Source of the DNA: Chelativorans petroleitrophicus
GTDB lineage: Bacteria > Pseudomonadota > Alphaproteobacteria > Rhizobiales > Rhizobiaceae
Length of the DNA stretch: 42,720 nt
Assembly (NCBI RefSeq): GCF_025398195.1
Contig: NZ_JAODNV010000023.1
Span: 1 to 42,720 of the forward strand
Direction: 5' to 3'
A program made the translations under genes and the position numbers. Positions 1-11,035 of the stretch are shown one piece after another. Each line of letters begins with the position of its first letter. Within the stretch, counting starts at the first letter, position 1. The notes below the pieces were generated by a model. It made no database searches. It was not told where the DNA came from and saw only the letters and a program-made list of their open reading frames with translations.

Positions 1-24
1 GGTATTGCCGTTCCGTTTCGTCAT
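1..24 (-). CDS. 5' end of a leftward gene cut by the window edge
   Basis: Reading leftward, an ATG at 24-22 is preceded by a good ribosome binding site (AAGGAGCC, about 6 bases upstream) and opens a frame that starts MTKRNGNT before the window ends. It diverges from the AlpA-like gene and integrase to its right, so it is probably cargo or a control gene of the same integrative element. Only eight codons are visible, so nothing can be said of its function. Confidence 0.4.
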
Positions 25-182
25 GATGGCTCCTTAATCTCAAGAGGGGGAGCCTCCGGCAATCCCGGCGCGGTTCAATGATTGTACGCAATCGGTTCGG
101 CACAAAGCCCTTTCAGGCTGCTGTGCGGTCAGTGAACCGGCCCGTCCTGGTATCCACTCCGCCTGGGTCCTGGCCATTGCAG

Positions 183-395
183 ATGCGAGCGGAAACCGCA
201 GCAGCATTTTGCGATGAGCCGAGCGTTTCTTCCTTCCTGCGTAAGGTCGCGCTTGGCCATTACAGCCCGCCGGTCAAGATCCCTGGAAGCCATCCGAAGT
301 GGCATCGGAGCCAACTTGAGAACGACATCGCCAGGCTCCACGGGCTTGAAGCACCGTATCCGATTCCGCTGGAGGACATCCGGAGGCTGATCTAA
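183..395 (+). CDS. AlpA/excisionase-like small DNA-binding protein
   Basis: This 70-residue protein begins MRAETAAAFCDEPSV, followed by a basic stretch and PVKIPGSHPKWHRSQLENDI. That is the layout of the small MerR/AlpA-type winged-helix proteins that sit in front of integrases in rhizobial islands and act as excisionase or regulator. The ATG at 183 is preferred over the frame's earlier ATG at 78, because residues before it do not resemble the family. Its stop codon overlaps the integrase start by one base (TAATG), so the two are probably translationally coupled. The exact role is inferred from family and position. Confidence 0.6.
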   Translation: MRAETAAAFCDEPSVSSFLRKVALGHYSPPVKIPGSHPKWHRSQLENDIARLHGLEAPYPIPLEDIRRLI

Positions 396-1606
396 TGCCT
401 CGTTCAAAACCTCTAGGTTGGCCCCGTTACATGATTGCGAAGCGCACGAAGAAGGGCGTGGTTTCGTACTACTGGAACTTACCCACGTGGGCCGACCAGA
501 AGGGATGCCCCCTCACCCGCGAAGCTCTTGGATCGGACTATGCAACAGCAAAGAAGCGCTGTGACGATGTCCTGAACCCGCAGTTCGACGCGTGGCGTAA
601 GGGCTCCGATCCAGAGCCGATTCTTCGCAACTTGAAAGGAACATTTGGTTGGCTGGTCATCAGGTTCCAAGATACCCCCCAGTATCGGAGAATTGCTGAG
701 AAAACCCAGGCAGACTACAGCTATGTGCTTGAAAGGCTCGCGAACTACCAGCTGAAGGATGGTCGTCGGTTGGGGAACGTGCATCTGAACTCGGTTACGC
801 CGGGCGTGGCCGACCTCCTATACGAAGCGCTCAAGAAGCCCACACAGCCTGGCGGGAAGGAAAGAACCCGAACCGCGGTAAAGGCGATGGTCATAGCCCG
901 ACGTGCATGGAATGCTGTCCATCGGGCTGAGTCGGATATTGTTCCGTTCCAGAATCCCTTCGCAAAGATGGAACTGAAGTACAAGGCGAAGCCCACCCGC
1001 CTCGTCCGGCATCATGAACTCATGCGCATGGTCGAGGTCGCGGACAGGTTCGGACTATACAGCATTGGGACCGCGATGATGATTGCGTACTACTGGCTGA
1101 TGCGAGAGGAGGACATCCTGAAGCGACTGACCTGGAACCATTACCGTCCCGCGGACCGGCCGGATGTCGTAAGGATAATACACCACAAGACCGGAGAGCT
1201 GGTCGACATTCCGCTTTACGATGAAGATGGCACCCCCTTGTGGCCTGAACTTATGGAGAGGCTGGACCGGGCTCCACGCTACGGGCCTGTGATAACAACT
1301 CGCGAGACGCCGGATCGAAAGAGGAAGACCCATCTCCCTTGGGAGCCGGACTATTTCCGCCACCAGTTTGTCAAGATCCGAGAGGAAGCAGGCCTGCCGC
1401 CAGACGTGACGTTCAGTGGACTGCGTCACGGGGGAATCACCGAAGGCGCCGACGCAGGACTGAGCGATGCCCAGATGCGGGCCTTGAGCGGCCATCTCAC
1501 CTCTGCCGCGCTGCTCAGGTACGCTCAGAAGACCCAGAAGCAACGACTCGATGCCGCGCGGCTCAGGCGTGAGGCACGAACCAAGCAGCAACGAATGTCA
1601 GAATGA
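395..1606 (+). CDS. tyrosine recombinase (integrase) of a tRNA-Lys island
   Basis: This is a site-specific recombinase of 403 residues. The catalytic set is visible in the C-terminal half: Arg237 (in LMREEDIL), Lys265 (HHKTGE), Arg344-His345 (SGLRHGG), His367 (LSGHLT) and the nucleophile Tyr376 (LLRYAQ). The first residue of the HxxR box is Ser, as is common in this subgroup. The gene reads toward tRNA-Lys and ends 46 bases from the 3' end of that gene, the usual place for an integrase acting on a tRNA attachment site. The island therefore lies to the left and continues beyond the window. It looks complete, with no frameshift. Confidence 0.92.
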   Translation: MPRSKPLGWPRYMIAKRTKKGVVSYYWNLPTWADQKGCPLTREALGSDYATAKKRCDDVLNPQFDAWRKGSDPEPILRNLKGTFGWLVIRFQDTPQYRRIAEKTQADYSYVLERLANYQLKDGRRLGNVHLNSVTPGVADLLYEALKKPTQPGGKERTRTAVKAMVIARRAWNAVHRAESDIVPFQNPFAKMELKYKAKPTRLVRHHELMRMVEVADRFGLYSIGTAMMIAYYWLMREEDILKRLTWNHYRPADRPDVVRIIHHKTGELVDIPLYDEDGTPLWPELMERLDRAPRYGPVITTRETPDRKRKTHLPWEPDYFRHQFVKIREEAGLPPDVTFSGLRHGGITEGADAGLSDAQMRALSGHLTSAALLRYAQKTQKQRLDAARLRREARTKQQRMSE

Positions 1607-1652
1607 CACTACCTTCGTGTCAGAATGGATTCTGCTAAGTCTTTGAAAAAAT

Positions 1653-1728
<76 letters not shown>

Positions 1729-1916
1729 GCCCTGTTTGGCGCCGCCATTCTGCAGCAATCGCCCGAAACGCTCCGCGACACCGTCGGAACGGGGCGCTCT
1801 TACCGTGTTTAGCCCGGGCGCGCAAGCCCGTTCCGGCACCTTCATGAATGGAGGGCTGCGCCCGTGCCTCCATTCGGCGGTCCATATAGTATATGGCTGC
1901 TCGGCGTCAAAGCGGC

Positions 1917-2834
1917 TCAAAGAAAAAGTTTGCCCTCGGCCACCTTCACCGCGCTGCCGCCGATGCGGCCCGCCGTGATCGCGCCGCTCGCGACATCGAT
2001 TTCCAGCCGGATGCGCGACGGCCTACCCATCTCGATCCCCTGCTCGATCCAGTAGCCGTGCTCGCCATCCACCGGTGCATCATGGCTGAGTATGGCACCG
2101 GCGAAGGCCGCTGCCGCCGATCCGGTCGCCGGATCCTCGGCGATGCCGTCGCCCGGAGCGAACATACGCGTGTGGAAGGCGCAGTCGTGATTCACCGTCT
2201 CGCGGCAATAGATGTAGGGATAGGCGGTCACCGATTCGACCTGCGGCCCAAGATCTGCCCAAAGATGGGTATCGAACCGCACCCTGCCGGCCGCTTTGAG
2301 GTTGGCGACCGGCACGCAGACATAGGGCACTCCGGCAGACCAGGCGCTGATCACGTGATTCTCGAACCCGATCTCGTGATGCGAGAGGCCGAGCGAGGCC
2401 GCCACCACTTCGGAAGGCGCTTCGAATTCGACGCGCTCGGGCAGACGCGGCAAGTCGAATTCAGCGAAGACGGTGCCCTTGCCGCTCGACACCGCGCAGC
2501 GGACCGGGCCGACATTTTCCTCCAGAACGAGGATCGAGGTGCGCCCACCCTGGCCGATTTCGCCCACCTGCTGCGACAGCGCAATCGCGGTGCCGACGGT
2601 CGGGTGGCCGGCAAAGGGAAGCTCCCGGCCCGGCGTGAAGATGCGTATGCGGGCCGTGTGCATCGACTTTTCGGGCGGCAGGACGAACACGGTTTCCGAC
2701 AGGTTGAACTCGCCGGCGATCCTCTGCATCTCGGCGTCATCCAGGCCATCCGCATCCAGAACGATCGCAAGCGGATTGCCCTCGAGCCGCCGCTGCGAGA
2801 ACACGTCATAGATCATGTACCGACGAGCGCTCAC
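1917..2834 (-). CDS. PhzF-family isomerase
   Basis: This 305-residue protein belongs to the PhzF/diaminopimelate-epimerase-fold family. It has the N-terminal YDVFSQRRLEGNPLAIV segment, a FNLSETVFV stretch with the conserved glutamate, PGRELPFAGHPTVGTA, and near the C-terminus GDGIAEDPATGSAAAA. Family members isomerise small metabolites, but the substrate of most chromosomal copies is unknown and no phenazine genes lie nearby. I chose the GTG at 2834 because AAGGAGGG sits 9 bases upstream. The frame extends to an ATG at 2900, but that start has no comparable site. The next gene upstream, at 2924, points the same way, so the two may be co-transcribed. Confidence 0.86.
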   Translation of the reverse strand: MSARRYMIYDVFSQRRLEGNPLAIVLDADGLDDAEMQRIAGEFNLSETVFVLPPEKSMHTARIRIFTPGRELPFAGHPTVGTAIALSQQVGEIGQGGRTSILVLEENVGPVRCAVSSGKGTVFAEFDLPRLPERVEFEAPSEVVAASLGLSHHEIGFENHVISAWSAGVPYVCVPVANLKAAGRVRFDTHLWADLGPQVESVTAYPYIYCRETVNHDCAFHTRMFAPGDGIAEDPATGSAAAAFAGAILSHDAPVDGEHGYWIEQGIEMGRPSRIRLEIDVASGAITAGRIGGSAVKVAEGKLFL

Positions 2835-2923
2835 TGACTCTTCCCTCCTTGAATGCATTTCGGGCGAACGCCTCTGTAACAGGCGCACCGCCCGGTGCAT
2901 ATAGCAGTGTCCCTACCCGCCAT

Positions 2924-4036
2924 TCAGACCAGATCGAGCGTCACGGCCACCGGGCAGTGGTCGGAAGCCTTGGGTCTGTCCCATCCCGTGCGCGGGAAGC
3001 GCTCCACCTCCTGTCCCGGCGGAAAGATCGTCCGCCAAGGCTGCCCTTGCCGCACTATGTCCGGCACGGCCCTGGCATTGGTGCGCGCAAGCGCGGGCGA
3101 AAGAAGCAGATAGTCGAGCTGGCACAAATGCCGCTCCTCCGGTCCGCGCGTGTGATAGAGCGTCCAGCGATCCATCTCGGGCCGACGTTCGACAATATTC
3201 TCGCAAAAGCCACCCTCGGTGAGCACGTTGACGCTTGACTGCGCCTCCCGTGCGACCCGGAAGCGCCAGCCGCTATATGCATCCCCCTCGATGACTACCC
3301 GCTCGCGATAGTCATTGAGATCCCCGCAGATGAGCCAGCGCTTGTTGGCAGCCCTGCCCGGTCCAAAACGCTCTTCGATGATGCGGCGCACCGCCGCCGC
3401 CTCCGCGATACGGAAAGGCATTGAGGCCTGCCGTCCGTCCATACCGTTCCGGGGCGGACTCATGGCCTTGAAATGAACAACATAGAGGGTGAGTGGCACG
3501 CCGCCGATGCGCAGGTCGATCTCCAGGCAGTCGCGGCGGAATATCCGCTCCGTGCGTCCGACGCCCAGCGCCTCAAGTTCCGGCGTATAAAGGCCGAAAT
3601 CGTCAAAGGTGATATGCGCGTGGCTCGCCAGGCGCTCAAACTCGATCGGCTGACCGTCCGCCGTCTCGCGCCGCATCATGACGGCCACGTCGATTCCGCG
3701 CACATCGTTGCCGGGCGACGAGTATTTCTCGCGATACCCGCTGCCGATCATCTTGAAGAGATAGCCGTACTCGAATGCTTTGAGGGCGGCGAGATTGTCC
3801 ACTTCCTGCAGGCACAGAATGTCCGCGCGCGTGGCCGCAATGGCGAGTGCCGTAAGCTGGCGCGTATCGTCCGTGAGGGCGATGGTGCGCGCCCGCTCTA
3901 GTTCGCGATACTCGGCCTCCTCTTTGATCTCGAAGAGCGTCAGTGCGCGGTCCTGCTGCAGTTCATTGCGGAAACCGGAAAAATCGAACCGGTTCATTAA
4001 GTTCTCGACATTGAAGGTAGCGATCCGCACCGACAT
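2924..4036 (-). CDS. endonuclease/exonuclease/phosphatase-fold protein
   Basis: This 370-residue protein has the EEP-fold motifs in order: RIATFNVENL at the N-terminus (metal-binding Asn), DILCLQEVDN (metal-binding Glu), YVVHFKAMSPP, LICGDLNDY (catalytic Asp-Asn pair) and KASDHCPVAVTLDL at the C-terminus (catalytic His). These enzymes cut phosphodiester or phosphate ester bonds in DNA, RNA, lipids or inositol phosphates, and sequence alone does not say which. I see no signal peptide, so it is probably cytoplasmic. It lies upstream of the PhzF-family gene on the same strand. Confidence 0.86.
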   Translation of the reverse strand: MSVRIATFNVENLMNRFDFSGFRNELQQDRALTLFEIKEEAEYRELERARTIALTDDTRQLTALAIAATRADILCLQEVDNLAALKAFEYGYLFKMIGSGYREKYSSPGNDVRGIDVAVMMRRETADGQPIEFERLASHAHITFDDFGLYTPELEALGVGRTERIFRRDCLEIDLRIGGVPLTLYVVHFKAMSPPRNGMDGRQASMPFRIAEAAAVRRIIEERFGPGRAANKRWLICGDLNDYRERVVIEGDAYSGWRFRVAREAQSSVNVLTEGGFCENIVERRPEMDRWTLYHTRGPEERHLCQLDYLLLSPALARTNARAVPDIVRQGQPWRTIFPPGQEVERFPRTGWDRPKASDHCPVAVTLDLV

Positions 4037-4205
4037 GGCCGCACTCTTGCCTCTTTCCCGTAAAAAGACAACCGAGCGATGCGGGCGTCCGGAGGGGCGG
4101 CGAGCGCACGATTTTCGCGTTCATGCCGTGTTCATCAGCGGTTTGGTTTTTTTGCAGGAAATTATGTGCGGGTCAGCCCGCAGTGAGTGAATTGGAGTTT
4201 CTAAA

Positions 4206-4658
4206 ATGAAGCACACCTTCTCCATGCTCACCATCTCCGGCCTCATGGCTCTGGGGATGGCTGTCTGGGCGCCGCCCAGCCAGGCCTCGGCTATCGCCGG
4301 AAGCGGCGTCGCCAAGACGCTCGAGACGGTGGTAACATCAGACGCCAGCAAGGTCGAGCGGGTGAACCATCGTAGGCGGCACTGGCACCGTCGGCATTTC
4401 CATCCTCATCACCGGCATCACCTCCGCCCGCGTACCGGGTTCTACTTCGAGTTTGGCACCGGCCGGCCGCCCGTGATCGTGCATCCGCCCTATTATGCGC
4501 CACCGCGGGTCCATGTCAGGCCGCGCTATGCGGGGCCCCTGCCGGTCGCCCATGTGAGGTGGTGCTACAGCCGCTACCGCTCCTACCGCGACTGGGACAA
4601 CACCTTCCAGCCCTATAACGGTCCGCGCAAGCAGTGCCGCTCGCCCTATTGGGGTTAA
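4206..4658 (+). CDS. BA14K-family secreted protein
   Basis: This 150-residue protein has a cleavable signal peptide (about residues 1-28, ending at SQASA), a histidine- and arginine-rich middle, and a C-terminal BA14K domain ([27 protein letters not shown]). The family is named for a 14-kDa immunoreactive, lectin-like Brucella protein and is abundant in Hyphomicrobiales. Its molecular role is not firmly known. The His-rich segment could bind metal, which is an inference. A TTGGAG ribosome binding site lies 10 bases before the ATG. The gene converges on ilvC and shares a terminator with it. Confidence 0.9.
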   Translation: MKHTFSMLTISGLMALGMAVWAPPSQASAIAGSGVAKTLETVVTSDASKVERVNHRRRHWHRRHFHPHHRHHLRPRTGFYFEFGTGRPPVIVHPPYYAPPRVHVRPRYAGPLPVAHVRWCYSRYRSYRDWDNTFQPYNGPRKQCRSPYWG

Positions 4659-4677
4659 ACGCAACGGCGTGAATGTT

Positions 4678-4709
4678 AAATGGCCGCGGCACCAGTCCGC
4701 GGCCATTTT
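4678..4709. terminator. bidirectional intrinsic terminator between the BA14K gene and ilvC
   Basis: A nine-base perfect stem (TGGCCGCGG at 4681-4689 with CCGCGGCCA at 4697-4705) is flanked by AAA on one side and TTTT on the other. It can terminate transcription from both converging genes. Confidence 0.75.
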
Positions 4710-4738
4710 CATGTTTGCCTGAAGGCGAAACCGACGCC

Positions 4739-6443
<1,705 letters not shown>

Positions 6444-6458
6444 CTCCGCGCCTCTATG

Positions 6459-6474
6459 CGTACCGTACGGTACG
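6459..6474. promoter_or_regulatory. 16-bp perfect palindrome, likely TetR operator
   Basis: CGTACCGTACGGTACG is a perfect inverted repeat lying just upstream of the preferred start of the TetR gene. TetR repressors commonly bind such sites to control themselves, so autoregulation is the simplest reading. Confidence 0.5.
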
Positions 6475-6566
6475 GTTCTGACACAGCTTGCGGCGGCTTT
6501 CAAGCCGTCGCGTGGCCATGCGCGGTTTCACAGTTGGTGTGCGCCTATGCCCGGAGGACCGGAGCC

Positions 6567-7331
6567 TCAACCTGCTTGCCCAAGGTCATGGCCCGCAGCC
6601 CTGAGGAAACGCTGCACAGTCTCCGCCATGCCATGCTCCAGGGCATCGGCCGTAAGTGCATGACCAATGGAGACCTCGGCCAATCCGGGAATGCGGGCGG
6701 CAAGGGCAGGCAAATTGGCGACCGTCAAATCATGCCCGGCATTGACGGCCAAGCCCAGCGCGGCCGCTCTTTCTGCCGTTTTGCAAAGTGTTTCGAGAGC
6801 CTTGGCGGCTTTTTCCGGACTGTCGTGGCAGGCGCCGTAGGGGCCTGTGTAAAGCTCCACCCTGTCGGCGCCGGTCGCTTTGGCCGCCCTGAGTGCGGCC
6901 TCGTCCACATCCGGGTCGCAGAACAGCGAGACGCGGAAGCCCCGCTGCTTCAGCCGTCGGACGATCGGCCGGAGGAAATCCGCGTCCCGCACGAAATCCC
7001 ATCCATGATCGGACGTGGCCTGAGCCGGATCGTCAGGCACGAGGGTGACCTGCTCGGGTTCCGCCCCCTCCACCAGTCGCAGAAATTCTTCCGAAGGGTA
7101 TCCCTCGATGTTGAATTCGCGGTCGGGAAACTCATCATCGATGAGCGCGCGGATCTCAGGCAGGTCCGAGAAGCGGATGTGCCGCTGATCGGGCCGGGGA
7201 TGGACCGTAAGTCCATGCGCCCCGGCGCGAAGGGCAATGCGCCCGATCCCGGTGACGCTTGGCCACGGCAAATCGCGGCGGTTGCGCAGCATGGCCACGG
7301 CATTCAGATTGACGGAGAGCTTTGCCGGCAT
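6567..7331 (-). CDS. pdxJ: pyridoxine 5'-phosphate synthase
   Basis: PdxJ condenses 1-deoxyxylulose 5-phosphate with 3-amino-2-oxopropyl phosphate to make pyridoxine phosphate (vitamin B6). The 254-residue TIM barrel shows [14 protein letters not shown] at the N-terminus, the active-site [16 protein letters not shown] (Glu), [19 protein letters not shown] and NAGHDLT (His). The start at 7331 has AGGA 9 bases upstream and matches the family N-terminus. A further ATG at 7349 is less likely. It starts head to head with the SpoIIAA-like gene at 7454. Confidence 0.97.
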   Translation of the reverse strand: MPAKLSVNLNAVAMLRNRRDLPWPSVTGIGRIALRAGAHGLTVHPRPDQRHIRFSDLPEIRALIDDEFPDREFNIEGYPSEEFLRLVEGAEPEQVTLVPDDPAQATSDHGWDFVRDADFLRPIVRRLKQRGFRVSLFCDPDVDEAALRAAKATGADRVELYTGPYGACHDSPEKAAKALETLCKTAERAAALGLAVNAGHDLTVANLPALAARIPGLAEVSIGHALTADALEHGMAETVQRFLRAAGHDLGQAG

Positions 7332-7453
7332 GGAAAAATCCTGTAACATTCTGGCTTGCTCATCCCTATAGCGGCTCTGCGATGAACCGACAGGGCCAAT
7401 TCGCGTTGTCTTGGGTGACAGCCGCGCATCGGCAGCATCGGGAGAAACGCTGC

Positions 7454-7861
7454 ATGTCCATCAACGATACCCCGCCCAGCGTTCGCCGCATCGAAACGGA
7501 CCGCGACGACGCCTACGCCTTCGAGGTCACCGGGCATATCACGGCCTCCGACATAGAGAACATGTACGGTCTGCTCGAAGGCGCTTATGAGCTGCATAAC
7601 AAGATCGACGTCATCGTGATCATGCATGACTATGAAGGCATCGACTGGGCAGCCGCATGGAAGGAGCAGACGATGCTGGGCAAGACCAAGGCGCTCAAGC
7701 ACATCCGCAAATATGCGGTTGTCGGCGGGCCGAGCTGGGTCAAGGCCATGATTTCGATATTCCGGCCGTTCTTTTCCATGGAGATGAATTACTTCGAGCT
7801 TGAAGAAGTCGCTTCCGCCTGGGAATGGATCGGCGCAAGGCCATTGCCGGGTCCGGCATAG
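7454..7861 (+). CDS. SpoIIAA-like (STAS-fold) protein
   Basis: This 135-residue cytoplasmic protein resembles the SpoIIAA-like family: an N-terminal strand-rich region ([20 protein letters not shown]), then [15 protein letters not shown], a helix, and [17 protein letters not shown] with the conserved tryptophan. The fold is that of anti-sigma-factor antagonists, but these stand-alone members have no proven partner. The start at 7454 (MSINDTPPS) is preferred to the in-frame ATG at 7322, which would overlap pdxJ. GGGAG lies upstream. Confidence 0.8.
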   Translation: MSINDTPPSVRRIETDRDDAYAFEVTGHITASDIENMYGLLEGAYELHNKIDVIVIMHDYEGIDWAAAWKEQTMLGKTKALKHIRKYAVVGGPSWVKAMISIFRPFFSMEMNYFELEEVASAWEWIGARPLPGPA

Positions 7862-7896
7862 CCGGAAAACCGCTGCCGCTTTTCCCGGGATTGCTG

Positions 7897-9024
7897 CTAA
7901 CGCACGATCGTGAGCCTCTCCGCAGCTCGGGTGATCCCGGTATAAAGCCATCGCTGGCGTGTGTCGCGGAAGGCGAAGCTTTCGTCGAACAGCACCACCT
8001 CGTCCCACTGCGAGCCTTGCGCCTTGTGGACTGTGAGCGCGTAGCCGAAATCGAAATCGTTGTAGCGTTTCTTCGTCTGCCAGGGGATATCAGCTTCCGG
8101 GTCCTCGAAAGCAGCCTTGAGAAGCTTGATCTTGGCCACGCCGCGGTCGGGATCGTCTTCCTCCGGTGAAACCAGCAGGTTGATGCCCGGCTTCACAGTC
8201 TCGCGCGAGACGGTCATCACCTTCCAGAGTGAACCGTTAAGCAGCCCCTTGGACGGTTCGTTGCGCAGGCAGACCAGCTTGTCGCCCGCCTGCGGCAGAT
8301 GCGAGGTGAAGCCCTTGAGTTCGCGCAGACGCTGATTGTAGCGCCGCCGCGTGCGGTTGGTCCCAATGAGGACCTGATCGGCCTTCAGCACCGTCTCGCT
8401 GGTCACCTCGCGCCGCGAGATCACCTGCGCGGTGCCATAGTCGCCATACATGAACTCCCGCCCCTCGCGCACGTCGAGCGCCAGCCGGATGATCGGATTG
8501 TCGCGTGCCTGGCGGTGAATTTCGGTCAGCAGATAGTCCGGCTCATGCTCGGTGAAGAAGCCGCCGCCCGAGATCGGCGGCAGTTGCCCCGGGTCCCCTA
8601 GCACCAGGATGGGCGTGCCGAAAGACATGAGATCGCGGCCCAGCTCCTCGTCCACCATCGAGCACTCGTCGATGATGACGAGCTTTGCCTTGGCCACGGG
8701 GCTTTGGCGGTTGAGGGAAAAGGTGGGGGACATGGTTGTCCTGCCCGTCGTCTCGTCCTCCACCTCCTCCTCTCCGCGCGGGCGGTAGATGAGAGAATGG
8801 ATCGTACGGGCATTCGTCGCCCCTTTGGAGCGCAGCACCTGCGCGGCCTTGCCCGTAAAGGCGGCGAACTGCACATCGCCGTCCACATGCTCCGCGAAGT
8901 AGCGCGCAAGCGTCGTCTTGCCGGTTCCGGCATAGCCGAAAAGCCGGAAGATCTGGGACCGCCCTTCCCTCAGCCAACGGGAGACGGCTTTCAGCGCCTC
9001 GTCCTGTTGCGGTGAAAACTTCAT
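7897..9024 (-). CDS. RecD-like ATP-dependent DNA helicase
   Basis: This 375-residue superfamily 1 helicase has Walker A (LFGYAGTGKTTLA, near residue 30), Walker B (LVIIDECSMVD), motif III (LVLGDPGQLPPI), LLTEIHRQ (motif IV region), and at the C-terminus ALTVHKAQGSQWDEVVL and WLYTGITRAAERL (motifs V and VI). It is shorter than RecD or RecD2 and lacks their N-terminal domains, like the single-gene helicases of many Hyphomicrobiales. A role in DNA repair is inferred. The neighbouring GH9 gene diverges from it. Confidence 0.87.
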   Translation of the reverse strand: MKFSPQQDEALKAVSRWLREGRSQIFRLFGYAGTGKTTLARYFAEHVDGDVQFAAFTGKAAQVLRSKGATNARTIHSLIYRPRGEEEVEDETTGRTTMSPTFSLNRQSPVAKAKLVIIDECSMVDEELGRDLMSFGTPILVLGDPGQLPPISGGGFFTEHEPDYLLTEIHRQARDNPIIRLALDVREGREFMYGDYGTAQVISRREVTSETVLKADQVLIGTNRTRRRYNQRLRELKGFTSHLPQAGDKLVCLRNEPSKGLLNGSLWKVMTVSRETVKPGINLLVSPEEDDPDRGVAKIKLLKAAFEDPEADIPWQTKKRYNDFDFGYALTVHKAQGSQWDEVVLFDESFAFRDTRQRWLYTGITRAAERLTIVR

Positions 9025-9115
9025 GCCCCCACAAACCAGATTCTGCGCGCGGTGAATAGGTCACTGCGGGCACTGCCTCGTCCCCGACTTCCCTTTACGC
9101 AATGTAAGGCAGGCC

Positions 9116-11005
9116 GTGAAAAGTTTCATCGAAACGGAGAGCGGCGGAATGGGGCGAGGAATCCTACTTGCGGTGACGGCGGGTGCGGCTGCGCTGCTTG
9201 TCGTTATCGCCCTCCTGCAGGCCTCCGGCGGCGGAACCCGGGCCGGAATGGCCGCGCAGCCGCGCATCACCGTCAATCAGGTGGGGTATGTGCCGGACGG
9301 ACCGAAGCGGGCGACGCTCATTGCGCAGGCGCAGGCCGCTCTTGCGTGGCGCCTCTTGGACACTGAGGGTAAAGAGGTCGCTTCGGGCATGACGCGCCCG
9401 GCCGGGGTCGATCCCACGGCGCGGCTCAACGTCCATGTCATCGATTTCAGCGGCTTCACCCAGGCCGGAGAAGGCTACCGCATCGAAGCGGACGGCGAGG
9501 TAAGCTTCCCCTTCGCCATCGGACGCGGCTTCTATGAGGCGCTTGCGCGCGACGCGCTCAACTACTTCTATCCCGTGCGTTCCGGTATCGCTATCGACGG
9601 CGCGATTGCCGGCGAAGCCTATGCCAGGCCGGCCGGGCACATCTCGGCGCCTGGCAAGGGCGAGATCAATCAGGGCGACCGGGGCGTCCCTTGCCTTTCC
9701 CCGGAACGCTCGGAACGGGTTTATGGGGTTCCCTGGACCTGCGACTACACGCTGGATGTTACCGGCGGCTGGTACGACGCGGGCGATCATGGGAAATATC
9801 TGGTCAATGGCGGCATTTCGGTCGCCCAGCTCATGAGCGCCTATGAGCGCGCGCTTTACGTGGACGGCGCCTCCTTCGCGCATTTTGCCGACGGTGCGCT
9901 CGCCATTCCCGAGGCGGGCAACGGTGTGCCGGACGTGCTGGACGAGGCCCGCTGGGAGCTCGAATTTCTCCTGAAAATGCAGGTACCCGAAGGCAAGCCG
10001 CTGGCGGGCATGGCGCATCACAAGGTGCACGACACCGAATGGACCGGCCTGCCTTCGCTGCCCCACGAGGACGACAAGCAGCGTAGGCTGCACCGGCCTT
10101 CCACGGCCGCCACACTCAACCTGGCCGCAGTCGCGGCCCAGGGCGCGCGTCTGTTCGTCAAATACGATCCGGCCTTCGCAAACCGCCTGCTCAAGGCCGC
10201 CGAGCGTGCCTGGCATGCGGCCCAGGCCCATCCTGATCTCCATGCACCAGAAACAGACAATATGGGCGGCGGTCCCTATGCCGACGACGATGTTGCAGAC
10301 GAGTTCTACTGGGCGGCCGCCGAACTTTTCATCACCACGGGCGCGGTGCATTACCGCGACGCGCTTGTCGCTTCGCCCTATTTTCGGGGAGACGTCTTCC
10401 GCGACAATGGCTTCGACTGGGCTTTCGTCGCACCGCTCGGCAGAATGTCGCTCAGCCTCGTGCCCAATGCGCTGTCGGCAGAAGAGATCGCATTCTTCCG
10501 CGCCTCGATCGTGGAAGCGGGGCGGCGCTTTGCAGCACTGCAGGAGGAACGTGCCTTCGGCCAGATCTACGTGCCCTCAAATGGAGAATATGGCTGGGGC
10601 TCCAACCATTCCTTCGCACAGATCGGCACCATCGTGGCCCGCGCCTACGACTATACGCGCGACCCGCGTCTGCGCGAGGCCGCGCTGGAGGGTGCAGACT
10701 ATCTCCTAGGCCGCAACGCGCTCGGCATTTCCTATATCACCGGATATGGCAGCCACTACGCGCAGAACCAGCATTCCGGCTGGTTCGCCCACCAGGTCGA
10801 TCCCTCGCTTCCCCATCCGCCGAAGGGCGCGCTTGCAGGTGGCCCCAACGCCGCCCTCCAGGATCCGTTCGCGGCCGAAAGGCTTGCCGGCTGCGCTCCG
10901 CAGCGCTGCTACATCGACGACATCGAGAGCTGGTCCACCAACGAAATCACCATCAACTGGAACGCGGCCCTCGCCCAGTTCGCCGCTTTCCTGGCGGAGC
11001 AGTAG
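9116..11005 (+). CDS. glycoside hydrolase family 9 (endoglucanase-type)
   Basis: This is a 629-residue exported cellulase-type enzyme. The N-terminus is hydrophobic (ILLAVTAGAAALLVVIALL), a signal peptide or membrane anchor. It is followed by the Ig-like CelD_N domain (ITVNQVGYVPDGPKRATL) and the GH9 barrel. Visible catalytic elements are GGWYDAGDHGKY (the paired Asp), GYGSHYAQNQHSG (His), and ENEITINWN-like SWSTNEITINWN near the C-terminus (catalytic Glu). It should cleave beta-1,4-glucan. The start may be GTG 9116 (with AAGGCAGG) or ATG 9149 (with GGAGAG, giving a shorter leader). No cellulose-synthesis genes are nearby. Confidence 0.91.
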   Translation: MKSFIETESGGMGRGILLAVTAGAAALLVVIALLQASGGGTRAGMAAQPRITVNQVGYVPDGPKRATLIAQAQAALAWRLLDTEGKEVASGMTRPAGVDPTARLNVHVIDFSGFTQAGEGYRIEADGEVSFPFAIGRGFYEALARDALNYFYPVRSGIAIDGAIAGEAYARPAGHISAPGKGEINQGDRGVPCLSPERSERVYGVPWTCDYTLDVTGGWYDAGDHGKYLVNGGISVAQLMSAYERALYVDGASFAHFADGALAIPEAGNGVPDVLDEARWELEFLLKMQVPEGKPLAGMAHHKVHDTEWTGLPSLPHEDDKQRRLHRPSTAATLNLAAVAAQGARLFVKYDPAFANRLLKAAERAWHAAQAHPDLHAPETDNMGGGPYADDDVADEFYWAAAELFITTGAVHYRDALVASPYFRGDVFRDNGFDWAFVAPLGRMSLSLVPNALSAEEIAFFRASIVEAGRRFAALQEERAFGQIYVPSNGEYGWGSNHSFAQIGTIVARAYDYTRDPRLREAALEGADYLLGRNALGISYITGYGSHYAQNQHSGWFAHQVDPSLPHPPKGALAGGPNAALQDPFAAERLAGCAPQRCYIDDIESWSTNEITINWNAALAQFAAFLAEQ

Positions 11006-11035
11006 GCTTGGCCTGAACCGATAGGCCTACCGGCC

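Noticed and set aside
1893-2837. Long rightward frame opposite the PhzF-family gene
   Set aside because: It is the antisense shadow of a conserved gene with strong family motifs; high GC keeps the frame open.
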